Source: Flavobacterium geliluteum (lineage in GTDB: Bacteria; Bacteroidota; Bacteroidia; Flavobacteriales; Flavobacteriaceae). Taken from it: DNA of 64,000 nucleotides. The DNA is taken from positions 1 through 64,000 of the forward strand of contig NZ_JAGFBV010000009.1 of assembly GCF_017948595.1 (NCBI RefSeq), read 5' to 3'. Below, piece after piece: positions 25,196-34,326 of the stretch. The notes under the pieces were generated by a model. The model had not been told where the DNA came from and searched no databases. It saw only the letters and a list, made by a program, of their open reading frames with translations. Every line of letters starts with the position of its first letter. Within the stretch, counting starts at the first letter, position 1. Both the position numbers and the translations under genes were made by a program.

Positions 25196-26269
25196 ATGCT
25201 TAAAAAAAAGAAATATATTTTTGTCTTAGTTCAAATCATCATCTGGACTATCTATTCGGGTATAATTCTTATTCCTCAAATTATTTTTCCGAAATTAAAT
25301 GTTTTAGGATATAAAAATTGGCAGCTTCTTCTTGATTTTTTTTTCAATATTTGCTTCCTTACTGCTGTTTCAATGGTTTTAAAACTTGTTTATGACCGCT
25401 ATATAAAATTAGACGATTTTAAGTTTTGGGAAATCATCAAAATGATTTTTTTGATTTTTGCATCTGCAATGCTTTATTATGGTACGCTGATGGCTTACAA
25501 TTACTTTATGCTCAATTATATTTATCAAAGGCCCGAAGTTTTTGACCATCCTACGCAATCCGCAAAACAACAAGTCATTTTTATTTTTGCAATGGGATTC
25601 CTTTTCTTTCTTTGGATAATTGTGTACACTATTTACAAAACAACTTCGCAGATCAAAAACAATAAAATGGATCGAATGGAAATTGAAAACAATTTGAAAG
25701 ATTCGCAATTAAACGCTTTGAAAGGCCAGATCAATCCCCATTTTATGTTTAATAGCCTGAATAATATTCGGGGATTAATTTTAGAAAATCCTGAAAAATC
25801 AAGAGAGATGATAACCCGATTATCTGAAATGCTTCGCTATTCTCTAACAAAAAATGATATAACTAAAATTGCTTTGGAAGAAGAAATCGAAATGGTAGAA
25901 AATTTTATTGAAATTTCGAAAATACAGCTAGAAGAGCGTTTAAATTTTACTTCTGAAATAGAAAAAAACACTCTGAAATTAGAAATACCGCCTATGATTA
26001 TTCAAATGTTAATAGAGAATGCTGTAAAACACGGAATTTCAAAACTAAAAGATGGAGGCCAGATTTCATTACAAACAAAACTAGAAAATAACAGCTTGCT
26101 CATATTCGTTTCAAATACAGGAATGCTTACTATTGAAAAAGATTCTACTCAATTAGGAATCAAAAATATTGAAAAAAGACTGCAATTAATTTATGGCGAA
26201 AATGCTAGTTTTAAATTGCAGGAAATAAAAAATGAAGTAATTGCAAAAATAATTATTCCAATACTTTAA
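25196..26269 (+). CDS. LytS-type sensor histidine kinase
   Basis: This 357-residue inner-membrane kinase has four predicted spans in the first ~155 residues and almost no extracytoplasmic domain. The cytoplasmic part is a His_kinase (LytS/YehU) domain: the phosphoaccepting His lies in GQINPHFMFNSLNNIR, and the N-box is LIENAVKHG. It should phosphorylate the LytTR regulator encoded 2 bp downstream. The signal sensed is unknown. Confidence 0.93.
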   Translation: MLKKKKYIFVLVQIIIWTIYSGIILIPQIIFPKLNVLGYKNWQLLLDFFFNICFLTAVSMVLKLVYDRYIKLDDFKFWEIIKMIFLIFASAMLYYGTLMAYNYFMLNYIYQRPEVFDHPTQSAKQQVIFIFAMGFLFFLWIIVYTIYKTTSQIKNNKMDRMEIENNLKDSQLNALKGQINPHFMFNSLNNIRGLILENPEKSREMITRLSEMLRYSLTKNDITKIALEEEIEMVENFIEISKIQLEERLNFTSEIEKNTLKLEIPPMIIQMLIENAVKHGISKLKDGGQISLQTKLENNSLLIFVSNTGMLTIEKDSTQLGIKNIEKRLQLIYGENASFKLQEIKNEVIAKIIIPIL

Positions 26270-26271
26270 GT

Positions 26272-26994
26272 ATGAAAAAAATAAAAGCTGTTATAGTTGA
26301 AGATTCTCGATTGGCACGAAATGAATTGAAAGAATTACTAAAAAATCATCCTGAAATCGAAATTATCGGGGAAGCTGAAAATGTCGATTCCGGTTTTACG
26401 CTGATACAGGAAACTCAGCCCGATTTGCTATTTTTAGATATAAATATGCCCGAAAAAGATGGTTTTGAACTATTGGAAATGCTGGACAAAGTACCCATCA
26501 CGATTTTTACGACTGCTTTTGACGAATATGCCATTAAATCATTCGAATACAATGCCTTAGATTATTTACTAAAACCAATAAATCCAAAAAGATTTGCTCA
26601 GGCAATCGAAAAAGTAGAACAAAATCTTATTGAAAAAGTAGAACAAAATAGCAAGAAACTCACTTTAAACAATCAGATTTTTATACGAGATGGCGAAAAA
26701 TGCTGGCTAGTAAAAATTGCTGATATTTTTTTATTTGAAGTAGATGGCAATTATACCAAAATATTTTTTCAGGACGAAAAAGCAATAATAAATAAGTCCT
26801 TAAATAACATTGAAGAAAAACTCCCAGATGATTTTTTCTTCCGAGCCAATCGAAACCAAATTATAAATGTCGAATATATCCTAAAAATAGACCCTTGGTT
26901 TAGTGGTAATCTGCTTGTGCATCTTCCAAAAGAATTAAAAGTAGAGATATCCAGAAGACAAACCAATAACTTCAAAGAAAAATTAAGCCTATAA
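26272..26994 (+). CDS. LytTR-family response regulator
   Basis: This 240-residue regulator has an N-terminal receiver domain with the phosphoacceptor at Asp56 (LFLDINMP). The C-terminal LytTR DNA-binding domain is at about residues 135-238, with FEVDGNYTKIFF and FFRANRNQIINVEYI typical of the family. It forms a pair with the LytS-type kinase 2 bp upstream. Target genes cannot be told. Confidence 0.94.
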   Translation: MKKIKAVIVEDSRLARNELKELLKNHPEIEIIGEAENVDSGFTLIQETQPDLLFLDINMPEKDGFELLEMLDKVPITIFTTAFDEYAIKSFEYNALDYLLKPINPKRFAQAIEKVEQNLIEKVEQNSKKLTLNNQIFIRDGEKCWLVKIADIFLFEVDGNYTKIFFQDEKAIINKSLNNIEEKLPDDFFFRANRNQIINVEYILKIDPWFSGNLLVHLPKELKVEISRRQTNNFKEKLSL

Positions 26995-27064
26995 ATACAT
27001 TTAAAATTGTTTAAATAATTTAGACTTTGTAGTAACTAAACTTTTACTTTCAACAAATAAATTA

Positions 27065-27072
27065 TATTTTTG
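27065..27072 (+). promoter_or_regulatory. Putative -7 promoter box of the Gfo/Idh oxidoreductase gene
   Basis: TATTTTTG matches TAnnTTTG and lies 16 bp before the ATG at 27089. Confidence 0.5.
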
Positions 27073-27088
27073 TTTAAAATACATTATC

Positions 27089-28054
27089 ATGTTAAAAGTG
27101 GGAGTTTTAGGTGCTGGTCATCTTGGTAAAATACATTTACGCTTATTACAACAGTCTGACAAATACGAATTAGTCGGATTTTATGATGAAAATCAGGAAA
27201 ACGCCGAAAGAATCTCAAAAGAATTTGGCTATAAAAACTTCAGTACAATTGCAAAATTAATTCATGCTGTTGATGTCATCGATATTGTAACACCAACACT
27301 TTCACATTATAAATGTGCAAAAGTAGCGATCAAATCAGGAAAACACATCTTTATAGAAAAACCAATTGCCAATACTGTTGACGAAGCTGAAGAAATTATT
27401 GCTCTGGCAAAAGAGTACAATGTAAAAGGCCAGGTAGGTCACGTTGAGCGTTTTAATCCCGCTTTTATTGCTACCAAAAACATGATCGAAAACCCAATGT
27501 TTATCGAAACGCATCGATTGGCCGAATTTAATCCTCGTGGTACAGATGTTCCTGTTGTTTTGGATTTAATGATTCATGATATCGATGCTATTTTGAGTGT
27601 TGTAAAATCAAAAGTAAAAAATATCAGCGCAAGTGGTGTTTCAGTAATTAGCGATACACCCGATATTGCCAACGCCCGAATTGAATTTGAAAGTGGCTGT
27701 GTGGCAAATCTTACTGCTAGCAGAATTTCTATGAAAAACATGCGTAAAACACGTTTTTTTCAGAAAGATGCGTACATTTCTGTTGATTTTCTAGAAAAAA
27801 AATGCGAAGTCGTTCGCATGAAAGACGCTCCTGAAACTCCGGGAGATTTTGATATGATTTTGCAAAATGCCGAAGGGGTAAAAAAACAAATCTATTTTAC
27901 AAATCCTGACGTAGAACAAAACAATGCCATTCTGGACGAATTAGAATCATTTGCAAATGCCATTGTTACCGATACTACTCCAGTTGTTACGCTGGAACAG
28001 GCTACAGACGCTTTGCGAGTGGCGTATCAAATTATTGATTGTTTCCAAAAATAA
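27089..28054 (+). CDS. Gfo/Idh/MocA-family oxidoreductase
   Basis: This 321-residue NAD(P)-dependent oxidoreductase has an N-terminal Rossmann motif GVLGAGHLGKIH (about residues 5-16), the family signature EKPIANT near residue 90, and a C-terminal alpha/beta substrate domain starting with GHVERFNPAF (about 113-122). The family acts on sugars, inositols or bile pigments; this member's substrate cannot be told. It is followed by a hairpin and then the hydroxyacyl-CoA dehydrogenase gene. Confidence 0.88.
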   Translation: MLKVGVLGAGHLGKIHLRLLQQSDKYELVGFYDENQENAERISKEFGYKNFSTIAKLIHAVDVIDIVTPTLSHYKCAKVAIKSGKHIFIEKPIANTVDEAEEIIALAKEYNVKGQVGHVERFNPAFIATKNMIENPMFIETHRLAEFNPRGTDVPVVLDLMIHDIDAILSVVKSKVKNISASGVSVISDTPDIANARIEFESGCVANLTASRISMKNMRKTRFFQKDAYISVDFLEKKCEVVRMKDAPETPGDFDMILQNAEGVKKQIYFTNPDVEQNNAILDELESFANAIVTDTTPVVTLEQATDALRVAYQIIDCFQK

Positions 28055-28077
28055 TATAAATTATACTCATTAATATT

Positions 28078-28114
28078 AAGGTTTAAAGCTTGCTGAAAAG
28101 TAACTTTAGACCTT
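28078..28114 (+). terminator. Hairpin, probable weak terminator
   Basis: The stem aaggtttaaag / ctttagacctt (one mismatch) has a 15-nt loop and lies between the oxidoreductase stop and the hydroxyacyl-CoA dehydrogenase start. The T-tract is short, so termination may be partial. Confidence 0.5.
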
Positions 28115-28140
28115 AAATTTTAAAAACAAAATACAAAAAA

Positions 28141-29034
28141 ATGAAGACTATAGCAGTAATTGGTGCAGGAACAATGGGTAACGGAATTGCACATACTTTT
28201 GCACAAAGTGGTTTTACCGTAAAATTGATTGATGTTTCAGAAAAATCATTAGACAAAGGCATGGCTACTATTGCCGCAAATTTAGACAGAATGTTGTCTA
28301 AAGGAACCATTACTCAAGAAGATGTGGCCAAAACCATTACCAATATTATTACCTATACAGACCTAAAAGATGGTGTTGTGGGTGTCGATTTGGTGGTAGA
28401 AGCAGCAACTGAAAACGTTGAATTAAAATTGAATATCTTCAAACAATTAAACGAGGCTTGTTCTCATAATACTATTTTTGCAACCAACACTTCTTCGATA
28501 TCAATTACGCAAATAGGAGCTGTTGTTGCTCATCCTGAAAGAGTTATCGGAATGCATTTTATGAATCCGGTGCCGATAATGAAATTAGTCGAAATCATTC
28601 GTGGGTACAATACGAGTGACGAGGTGACCAAAACTATTATGGACTTATCTGTAAAATTAGGTAAAACTCCGGTTGAAGTAAATGATTATCCGGGTTTTGT
28701 GGCCAACAGAATTTTGATGCCTATGCTAAATGAAGCAATTGAAACGTTATATAATAAAGTTGCCGGAGTTTACGAAATTGATACGGTAATGAAATTAGGA
28801 ATGGGACACCCAATGGGACCGCTTCAACTAGCTGATTTTATTGGCCTTGATGTGTGTTTGGCAATCTTAAACGTAATGTACGAAGGTTTCAAAAACCCAA
28901 AATATGCTCCTTGCCCTTTATTGGTCAATATGGTAAGAGCCGGAAAACTAGGTGTAAAATCTGGTGAAGGTTTTTATGATTATAGTGAAAGTAAAAAGGC
29001 AGAGAAAATCTCTAAGCAGTTTATCCTTTCATAA
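28141..29034 (+). CDS. 3-hydroxybutyryl-CoA dehydrogenase
   Basis: This 297-residue NAD-dependent enzyme oxidises short-chain 3-hydroxyacyl-CoA to the 3-ketoacyl-CoA. It has the N-terminal Rossmann motif GAGTMGNGIAH (about residues 7-17), the catalytic histidine in GMHFMNPVPIMKLVEI (about 139-154) and a C-terminal helical dimerisation domain with GLDVCLAIL. It is the first gene of a run that includes yggS, the exonuclease fusion and miaA. Confidence 0.94.
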   Translation: MKTIAVIGAGTMGNGIAHTFAQSGFTVKLIDVSEKSLDKGMATIAANLDRMLSKGTITQEDVAKTITNIITYTDLKDGVVGVDLVVEAATENVELKLNIFKQLNEACSHNTIFATNTSSISITQIGAVVAHPERVIGMHFMNPVPIMKLVEIIRGYNTSDEVTKTIMDLSVKLGKTPVEVNDYPGFVANRILMPMLNEAIETLYNKVAGVYEIDTVMKLGMGHPMGPLQLADFIGLDVCLAILNVMYEGFKNPKYAPCPLLVNMVRAGKLGVKSGEGFYDYSESKKAEKISKQFILS

Positions 29035-29047
29035 AAAAAGAAATACT

Positions 29048-29698
29048 ATGTCGATTCAGTCGAATTTAAATACAATCAAAACCAGTTTACCCGAAAAGGT
29101 AACATTAGTTGCCGTTTCTAAAACCAAACCTGTTTCTGATTTAATGCAAGCTTATGAAGCCGGACAGCGTATTTTTGGAGAAAATAAAATCCAGGAAATG
29201 GCCGAGAAATGGGAACAAATGCCAAAGGACATTCAATGGCACATGATTGGTCATGTGCAAACGAATAAAGTCAAATTTATGGCGCCTTTTGTAAGTTTGA
29301 TTCATGGCGTTGACAGCTTAAAATTAATGCAGGAAATCAATAAACAAGCTTTAAAAAATAATCGAATTATAGATTGTCTGCTTCAAATATACATTGCCGA
29401 AGAGGAATCTAAATTTGGTTTGGATGAAAATGAACTGAACGAATTATTATCTTCATCTGAATTTAAAGAAATGAAAAATATTCGTATCTTGGGGTTGATG
29501 GGAATGGCAACTTTCACAGAAGATCAAAACCAAATTAAAAAAGAATTTTTGCAATTAAAATCTATTTTTGATTCGACAAAAAACAAATTAGAATCCGTAT
29601 CTACTCTATCTATGGGCATGTCCGGAGATTATCTACTTGCAATTGAATGTGGCAGCACCATGGTGAGAATTGGCAGCAGCATATTTGGAGGCCGATAA
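29048..29698 (+). CDS. YggS-family pyridoxal-phosphate homeostasis protein
   Basis: The 216-residue protein starts MSIQSN at 29048 and folds as a single PLP-binding TIM barrel. The PLP lysine is in LVAVSKTKP (about residues 20-28), followed by RIFGENKIQEM and the conserved WHMIGHVQTNK (about 72-82). The family maintains free PLP and amino-acid pools and has no known catalytic reaction. An in-frame extension back to 28964 lies inside the preceding gene and was rejected. Confidence 0.93.
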   Translation: MSIQSNLNTIKTSLPEKVTLVAVSKTKPVSDLMQAYEAGQRIFGENKIQEMAEKWEQMPKDIQWHMIGHVQTNKVKFMAPFVSLIHGVDSLKLMQEINKQALKNNRIIDCLLQIYIAEEESKFGLDENELNELLSSSEFKEMKNIRILGLMGMATFTEDQNQIKKEFLQLKSIFDSTKNKLESVSTLSMGMSGDYLLAIECGSTMVRIGSSIFGGR

Positions 29699-29716
29699 TG
29701 TTTTATTGTAGCTGCT

Positions 29717-29753
29717 AACTGAATACTAAAAACTGAATACCGAACACTGAATT
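29717..29753. repeat. Degenerate triple repeat in the yggS-exonuclease spacer
   Basis: Three near-copies of the unit actgaata(c) lie head to tail, immediately before the TTG start of the next gene. It is the same kind of short self-similar spacer seen in the arginine operon. Confidence 0.5.
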
Positions 29754-31114
29754 TGTACGCAATATTAGACATAGAAACAACTGGAGGCCAGTTTAATGAA
29801 GAAGGAATTACCGAAATCGCCATTTATAAATTTGACGGTCATGAAGTAGTCGATCAGTTTATTAGCCTTGTGAATCCTGAAATTCCGATTCAGCCTTTTG
29901 TAGTAAAATTAACGGGGATAAATAATGCTATGTTACGTTCTGCTCCAAAATTTTTTGAAGTTGCAAAACGCATTATCGAAATTACCTCAGATTGCATTAT
30001 CGTAGCACATAATGCCTCATTTGACTACCGAATTTTACGTACCGAATTCAGACGCTTAGGGTATGATTTTGAAGCCAAAACACTTTGTACGGTTGAACTT
30101 GCCAAAAAACTAATTCCAGAACAACCTTCTTATAGCTTAGGAAAACTGGTTCGTGCCCTCGGAATTCCAATGGCAGACAGACATCGCGCCAGCGGAGACG
30201 CTATGGCAACGACCAAATTGTTTAAAATGCTTTTAGAAAAAGATCTTGAAAAAACAATCGTAAAAGATTTTATAAAACTGGAAGTCGAAAAAGGCATTGC
30301 GCCAAAACTTTTAGACATAATGAGGCAACTGCCTTCAAAAACAGGTGTTTATTATATTCATAACGAAAGCGGTGATTTAATCTACATTGGAAAAAGTCTC
30401 AACATAAAAAAGAGAGTCAACCAGCACTTTACGGGAATCACTACAAAGAGCAAAAAAATTCAAGCAGAAGTTTTTACTATTACTTATGATGAAACCGGAA
30501 GCGAACTGATTGCACTTTTGAAAGAAAGTGAAGAAATAAAAATAAACCGTCCGAGGTACAATCGTTCGCAAAGAAAAACAATCTTTTTATACGCACTTTA
30601 CGCCGAAAAAGACGCTAACGGTTATCTGAATTTGAAATTGGAAAAAGCAGATGGCCGTAAAAAAGAAATTACCTCGTTTGCAACTTTACAAGAAGGAAAA
30701 AATGCACTTTTCAAATTTACTGCCTCCTACCAATTGTGCCAAAAATTAACCGGATTGTATAGTACCAAAAAAGATTGTTTTCAATACAAAATTAAAGAAT
30801 GTGATGGTGCCTGTGTGGGTAAAATAAGTCCTGAAATTTACAATGCGAGGGTACAACAATTTATTTCGCAAAGCAGTTTTGAGAATAAAAGCATGATTTT
30901 ATTAGACAAAGGCCGAAATATTAATGAAAGAAGTGCCGTACTTGTTGAAAACGGAATTTACAAAGGTTATGCTTATTATGACCTTAATTATCAGGTTACG
31001 AATATCGATATTTTGAAAAATATTTTAATTCCGATGCAAAACAATCGAGATGTAAAGAACATTATTCAGAGTTACATCAGAAAAAGCAAATCTCTCAAAA
31101 TACTTAATTTTTAA
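29753..31114 (+). CDS. DEDDh exonuclease fused to a GIY-YIG nuclease
   Basis: This 453-residue protein has an N-terminal DnaQ-like 3'-5' exonuclease (about 1-170: ILDIETTGG, then HNASFDYRIL, then HRASGDAMAT supplying the DEDDh residues). A GIY-YIG endonuclease domain follows (about 195-275: GVYYIHNESGDLIYIGKS), like the N-terminal module of UvrC. The last ~180 residues are not assigned. Such exonuclease-UvrC-N fusions are known in several phyla and are thought to act in DNA repair. Translation appears to begin at TTG (29753), because the frame gives the normal YAILDIETTGG N-terminus there and no ATG is available upstream. Confidence 0.88.
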   Translation: MYAILDIETTGGQFNEEGITEIAIYKFDGHEVVDQFISLVNPEIPIQPFVVKLTGINNAMLRSAPKFFEVAKRIIEITSDCIIVAHNASFDYRILRTEFRRLGYDFEAKTLCTVELAKKLIPEQPSYSLGKLVRALGIPMADRHRASGDAMATTKLFKMLLEKDLEKTIVKDFIKLEVEKGIAPKLLDIMRQLPSKTGVYYIHNESGDLIYIGKSLNIKKRVNQHFTGITTKSKKIQAEVFTITYDETGSELIALLKESEEIKINRPRYNRSQRKTIFLYALYAEKDANGYLNLKLEKADGRKKEITSFATLQEGKNALFKFTASYQLCQKLTGLYSTKKDCFQYKIKECDGACVGKISPEIYNARVQQFISQSSFENKSMILLDKGRNINERSAVLVENGIYKGYAYYDLNYQVTNIDILKNILIPMQNNRDVKNIIQSYIRKSKSLKILNF

Positions 31115-31129
31115 GGCAAAAAAACTCTT

Positions 31130-32050
31130 TTGAAATACTTAATCACCATAGTAGGACCAACAGCTATAGGCAAAACGGCCCTAAGCATTGCTTTGGCAAA
31201 TCATTTTCAATGCGAAATTGTTTCCTGCGACAGCCGTCAGTTTTTTAAAGAAATGACCATTGGTACAGCGGTTCCAAATAAGGAAGAATTGCAATCCGCT
31301 CCACATCATTTTATTCAAAATAAATCGATTTTTGAGAATTATACAGTTGGTGATTACGAAAAAGAGGCTTTAAATGTGTTAGAAGAATTATTTAAAAACA
31401 ATGATTTTGCTGTTCTAATTGGAGGATCTGGACTTTACGTAGATGCTATTCTTAAAGGTTTTGACGAATTTCCAGAAATTGATGCTTCGGTAAGAACGAC
31501 GGTAAATTCTAATTATGAAAAACTCGGAATAGGTTATTTACAAGAACAATTACAACTTTTGGATGCAAACTATTTTCAACAAATAACAAAAGAAAATCCG
31601 CAAACATTGCAAAATCCTCAACGAATGATGCGCTTTGTAGAAGTCTGTCTGGGAACAGGAAAACCGTACTCTTCTTTCTTAAATCAAAAGAAAAACAATC
31701 GCAATTTTACGCCTATTTTAATTGGCTTAGAAGCCGACAGAGCGATTATTTACGAAAGAATCAATCAACGCGTAGACACAATGCTTCAGGCTGGTTTGCT
31801 TGAAGAAGCAAAAGAATTATATCCTAATAAAGCTCTTAATGCATTGCAAACTGTGGGCTACAGAGAATTATTTAGTTATTTTGATGGTGAATTTTCATTG
31901 CCTTTTGCTATCGAAGAAATCAAGAAAAATACCAGACGTTTTTCTAAAAGACAATTAACATGGTTCAAACGAAATGAAGCTACCAAATGGTTTGATTATG
32001 CGACAGATAGAAAAGAAATTATAGATCATATCAAAACTTTATTAAGATGA
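31130..32050 (+). CDS. miaA: tRNA dimethylallyltransferase
   Basis: It transfers a dimethylallyl group to A37 of tRNAs reading UNN codons. The protein is 306 residues. The P-loop GPTAIGKTALS is at about residues 8-18, and DSRQFFKEMTIGT (about 35-47) and GGSGLYVDAI (about 99-108) are diagnostic. It starts with TTG (31130), which gives the expected KYLITIVGP N-terminus. Its stop overlaps the start of the next gene by 4 bp. Confidence 0.95.
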   Translation: MKYLITIVGPTAIGKTALSIALANHFQCEIVSCDSRQFFKEMTIGTAVPNKEELQSAPHHFIQNKSIFENYTVGDYEKEALNVLEELFKNNDFAVLIGGSGLYVDAILKGFDEFPEIDASVRTTVNSNYEKLGIGYLQEQLQLLDANYFQQITKENPQTLQNPQRMMRFVEVCLGTGKPYSSFLNQKKNNRNFTPILIGLEADRAIIYERINQRVDTMLQAGLLEEAKELYPNKALNALQTVGYRELFSYFDGEFSLPFAIEEIKKNTRRFSKRQLTWFKRNEATKWFDYATDRKEIIDHIKTLLR

Positions 32051-32256
32051 AATTTTTAAAACTAATAGGGAATATTTTATTTCTTTTTTTTACAATCGTT
32101 TTGACTATTGCATTTTTTATAGCATTAAAAGAAAAAACCCAACATCCTCATTTTAAAAATTTAAATTCGAAAGAATTTATAATTTTTGGAATAATATTAT
32201 TTGGTCTTATTTTTATTAGTTTTAAAATATTATTCTCGCATTTCAAAAAAATCTAA
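32047..32256 (+). CDS. Small two-span membrane protein
   Basis: This 69-residue protein has two hydrophobic segments (about residues 5-26 and 43-62) separated by a basic, hydrophilic loop. Its ATG overlaps the miaA stop (ATGA), indicating translational coupling, and the two hydrophobic helices make a real gene likely. No family is recognised. Immediately after its stop, short direct repeats of atctaaa/gtctaaa fill the spacer. Confidence 0.6.
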   Translation: MKFLKLIGNILFLFFTIVLTIAFFIALKEKTQHPHFKNLNSKEFIIFGIILFGLIFISFKILFSHFKKI

Positions 32257-32292
32257 AGTCTAAAATCTAGAATCTAAAATATTAAATCTACC
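32251..32292. repeat. Short degenerate repeats in spacer before the thioesterase gene
   Basis: About five head-to-tail variants of atctaaa overlap the stop codon of the small membrane protein gene and fill the spacer. The same unit also occurs in the proA-proB gap. Confidence 0.5.
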
Positions 32293-32298
32293 CTACCA

Positions 32299-33045
32299 AT
32301 GCCAATATCACCCAATTTTACTTCAGTTTTAAGCAAAGACTGGGAAATCAATTTTACACAATGCACACCAAATGGGTATTTAAAATATACAGATTTATGT
32401 AATATTTTGCAACTTACTGCCGCTGCACATTCAGAAATAGGCGGTATTAGTTTTTATGACATGCAAGAGTTTCACCAAGCGTGGGTTTTAAGCCGAATGC
32501 GGGTTGAAATTACAGCTTTACCAAAATGGCAAGATGTCGTAACGGTAAAAACATGGATTAATAGTTTAGAAAATTCACGTTCTGTTCGTGCACTCGAAAT
32601 GTACATAAAGGGTAAAAAAATAGTAGGTTGCGAGACGTATTGGGCAGTTTTTAATACACAAGCTCGTCGTCCTGAAGCTTTGGCTTTGCCGTATGAACAT
32701 TTTGAATTGTATCCTGAAAACAAAGCGACAGTAGAAGGATTTTCTAAAATAAATATCAATCATGAAAAAGAAGCTATCTTTGAAAAAACGGTTTATTTAT
32801 CAGATTTAGACATTGTCAATCATGTTAATAATGTAAAATATTTAGAGTGGTGTTTGGATCATGTTAATGCAAATAGAATTCTAAAGCAAGAAGTAAAAAG
32901 CTTCGAAATGAACTTTATGAAAGAGTTGTCATTAAAAGACCAGGTAGTCATTCACGAAAGTGAAAATAACGATAATTCAGCGGCTACTTTTAGCATTACA
33001 AAAGATGAAAAAACTTGCTTTGCTTTACACTTGCACTGGAAATAA
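32299..33045 (+). CDS. Acyl-ACP thioesterase family protein
   Basis: This 248-residue protein contains two hotdog folds. The N-terminal one includes TAAAHSEIGGISF and the block WVLSRMRVEI, and the C-terminal one includes LSDLDIVNHVNNVKYLEW. In the plant FatA/FatB and bacterial relatives these positions carry the N-x-H catalytic residues; HVNNVKYLEW matches that segment. It should release fatty acids from acyl carrier protein in the cytosol. Chain-length preference cannot be read from the sequence. It is followed by a clear terminator. Confidence 0.88.
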   Translation: MPISPNFTSVLSKDWEINFTQCTPNGYLKYTDLCNILQLTAAAHSEIGGISFYDMQEFHQAWVLSRMRVEITALPKWQDVVTVKTWINSLENSRSVRALEMYIKGKKIVGCETYWAVFNTQARRPEALALPYEHFELYPENKATVEGFSKININHEKEAIFEKTVYLSDLDIVNHVNNVKYLEWCLDHVNANRILKQEVKSFEMNFMKELSLKDQVVIHESENNDNSAATFSITKDEKTCFALHLHWK

Positions 33046-33048
33046 TAT

Positions 33049-33092
33049 AAAAACGATGCCTTTTCTTCCTTGAAAAAGCATCGTTTTTGTTT
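33049..33092. terminator. Terminator between the thioesterase and TPR genes
   Basis: The stem aaaaacgatgc / gcatcgttttt has an 18-nt loop. A-runs and T-runs on both sides allow bidirectional use by the convergent genes ending at 33045 and 33103. Confidence 0.8.
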
Positions 33093-33102
33093 TGGTCAAA
33101 AA

Positions 33103-33639
33103 TTATTTAGACTTCTTTTTTGAAGTCTTTTTTGACTTTTTAGACTTCTTTTTATTTTCGGATAAATCAATTTTAGACTTGATTCTTTTCTCCATTTCGA
33201 CACAATCTGCTTCTATAAAATAATGAATTGAATGCAATTTGGCATTTTTAATTTCTTTTAAAGCTTTTTTAAACTGCATTTGTACTTCAAAAAGAAGGGC
33301 TTTTTTAAGCAATATTTCTGCCTTATTGATGCCTTTTACAGTTAGTGCAAAATCGATAAGTTTTTCTGCTTCTTGATAATCTTCATTCAAAATTAAAGTA
33401 TGAATATAATGCGGATAAACCTCAAGAGCTTGAATATTAATAACCAAAGCCTCCTGAAAATAGTTTTTAGCTTCCTCATAATTCCATAATTGTTCTGCCT
33501 GAATTCTCCCGTACAAACACAAAACCATAGTGTTTTTAGAATCATACGAAAAAGCATAGTCTAAGGATTCTATCGTCTCTTCCAGTGAATATGGGTAATT
33601 ATCCATCGCCTGAAAAAGATATTTATCAATTGTTTTCAT
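33103..33639 (-). CDS. TPR-like protein with lysine-rich tail, third gene of the rtcB-prfH operon
   Basis: This 178-residue protein is built of helix-turn-helix pairs of the tetratricopeptide type, for example [20 protein letters not shown] and [18 protein letters not shown]. It ends in a strongly basic tail of about 20 residues made of K, S and T. The fold suggests protein binding, and the tail suggests contact with RNA, possibly the ribosome; the latter is inference. Its start overlaps the 3' end of prfH by 14 bp, so the two are translationally coupled. No specific family is recognised. Confidence 0.7.
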   Translation of the reverse strand: MKTIDKYLFQAMDNYPYSLEETIESLDYAFSYDSKNTMVLCLYGRIQAEQLWNYEEAKNYFQEALVINIQALEVYPHYIHTLILNEDYQEAEKLIDFALTVKGINKAEILLKKALLFEVQMQFKKALKEIKNAKLHSIHYFIEADCVEMEKRIKSKIDLSENKKKSKKSKKTSKKKSK

Positions 33640-34315
33640 TTCGTAAATCGTTTTTTAATTTCTGACGAGCTCCTTTATAACTTTTGGTTATTTTATTCTT
33701 CTTAAAATCAGTTCCGGTAAAAGTTCTCACAGGATTGCCACGCTGAATATTCAGTTGATTTTCCCATTGTTTTACAACATGATTTTTAAGTTGCTGTAGC
33801 GCTTCGTCTTCTATTTTTTTTAATAATCTTTCTGTTGCCAGTTTTTTGTTTTGATACTGGGAACGACTATCCATAGCTACTACAGCAATCCCGGTAGGAA
33901 GATGTGTTGCCCGAATAGCAGAACTCACTTTATTAACATGTTGCCCTCCTGCTCCCGAACTACGCATTGCCTGATATTGGATATCCATGTCTAAAATTGA
34001 TGCATTTTTCTGCGGTTCAATCTCAAAAATTCCTATAAACCAATTTTTACGCTTGTGCATTTTTCGAAACTGACTTTGACCAATCCACAGAATCGTTCCT
34101 ATCCACGAATTAGCAAATGTTATAGCATTTTTCCCTTTGACAGAAATTGTTGCTGTATTAATCGTGCCATTTTCCTGACCCACTTCTCGCTGAAGCAGGG
34201 TAATTTCTAATTGTTGCTCTTGTGCTTCTTCCAGCACCTTTTTTAGTACTTGTGCCACCACCCAAGTACATTCTGATGGTCCGCGACCCGCCGTTATCTG
34301 AATTATTTTCTCCAT
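33626..34315 (-). CDS. prfH: Peptide chain release factor homologue PrfH
   Basis: This 229-residue release-factor-like protein has the peptidyl-tRNA hydrolysis motif GGQ in [18 protein letters not shown] (about residues 119-136) and the downstream [10 protein letters not shown] block. It lacks the codon-recognition domain of RF1 and RF2. In E. coli, PrfH releases peptides from ribosomes whose 16S rRNA is cleaved in the decoding centre, before the partner RtcB reseals the RNA. Here it lies between rtcB (11 bp upstream) and the TPR gene. Confidence 0.93.
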   Translation of the reverse strand: MEKIIQITAGRGPSECTWVVAQVLKKVLEEAQEQQLEITLLQREVGQENGTINTATISVKGKNAITFANSWIGTILWIGQSQFRKMHKRKNWFIGIFEIEPQKNASILDMDIQYQAMRSSGAGGQHVNKVSSAIRATHLPTGIAVVAMDSRSQYQNKKLATERLLKKIEDEALQQLKNHVVKQWENQLNIQRGNPVRTFTGTDFKKNKITKSYKGARQKLKNDLRNENN

Positions 34316-34326
34316 TTTTAATTTTT

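Noticed and set aside
28964..29047. N-terminal extension of YggS
   Set aside because: It lies inside the end of the hydroxyacyl-CoA dehydrogenase gene in another frame; the family start is at 29048.
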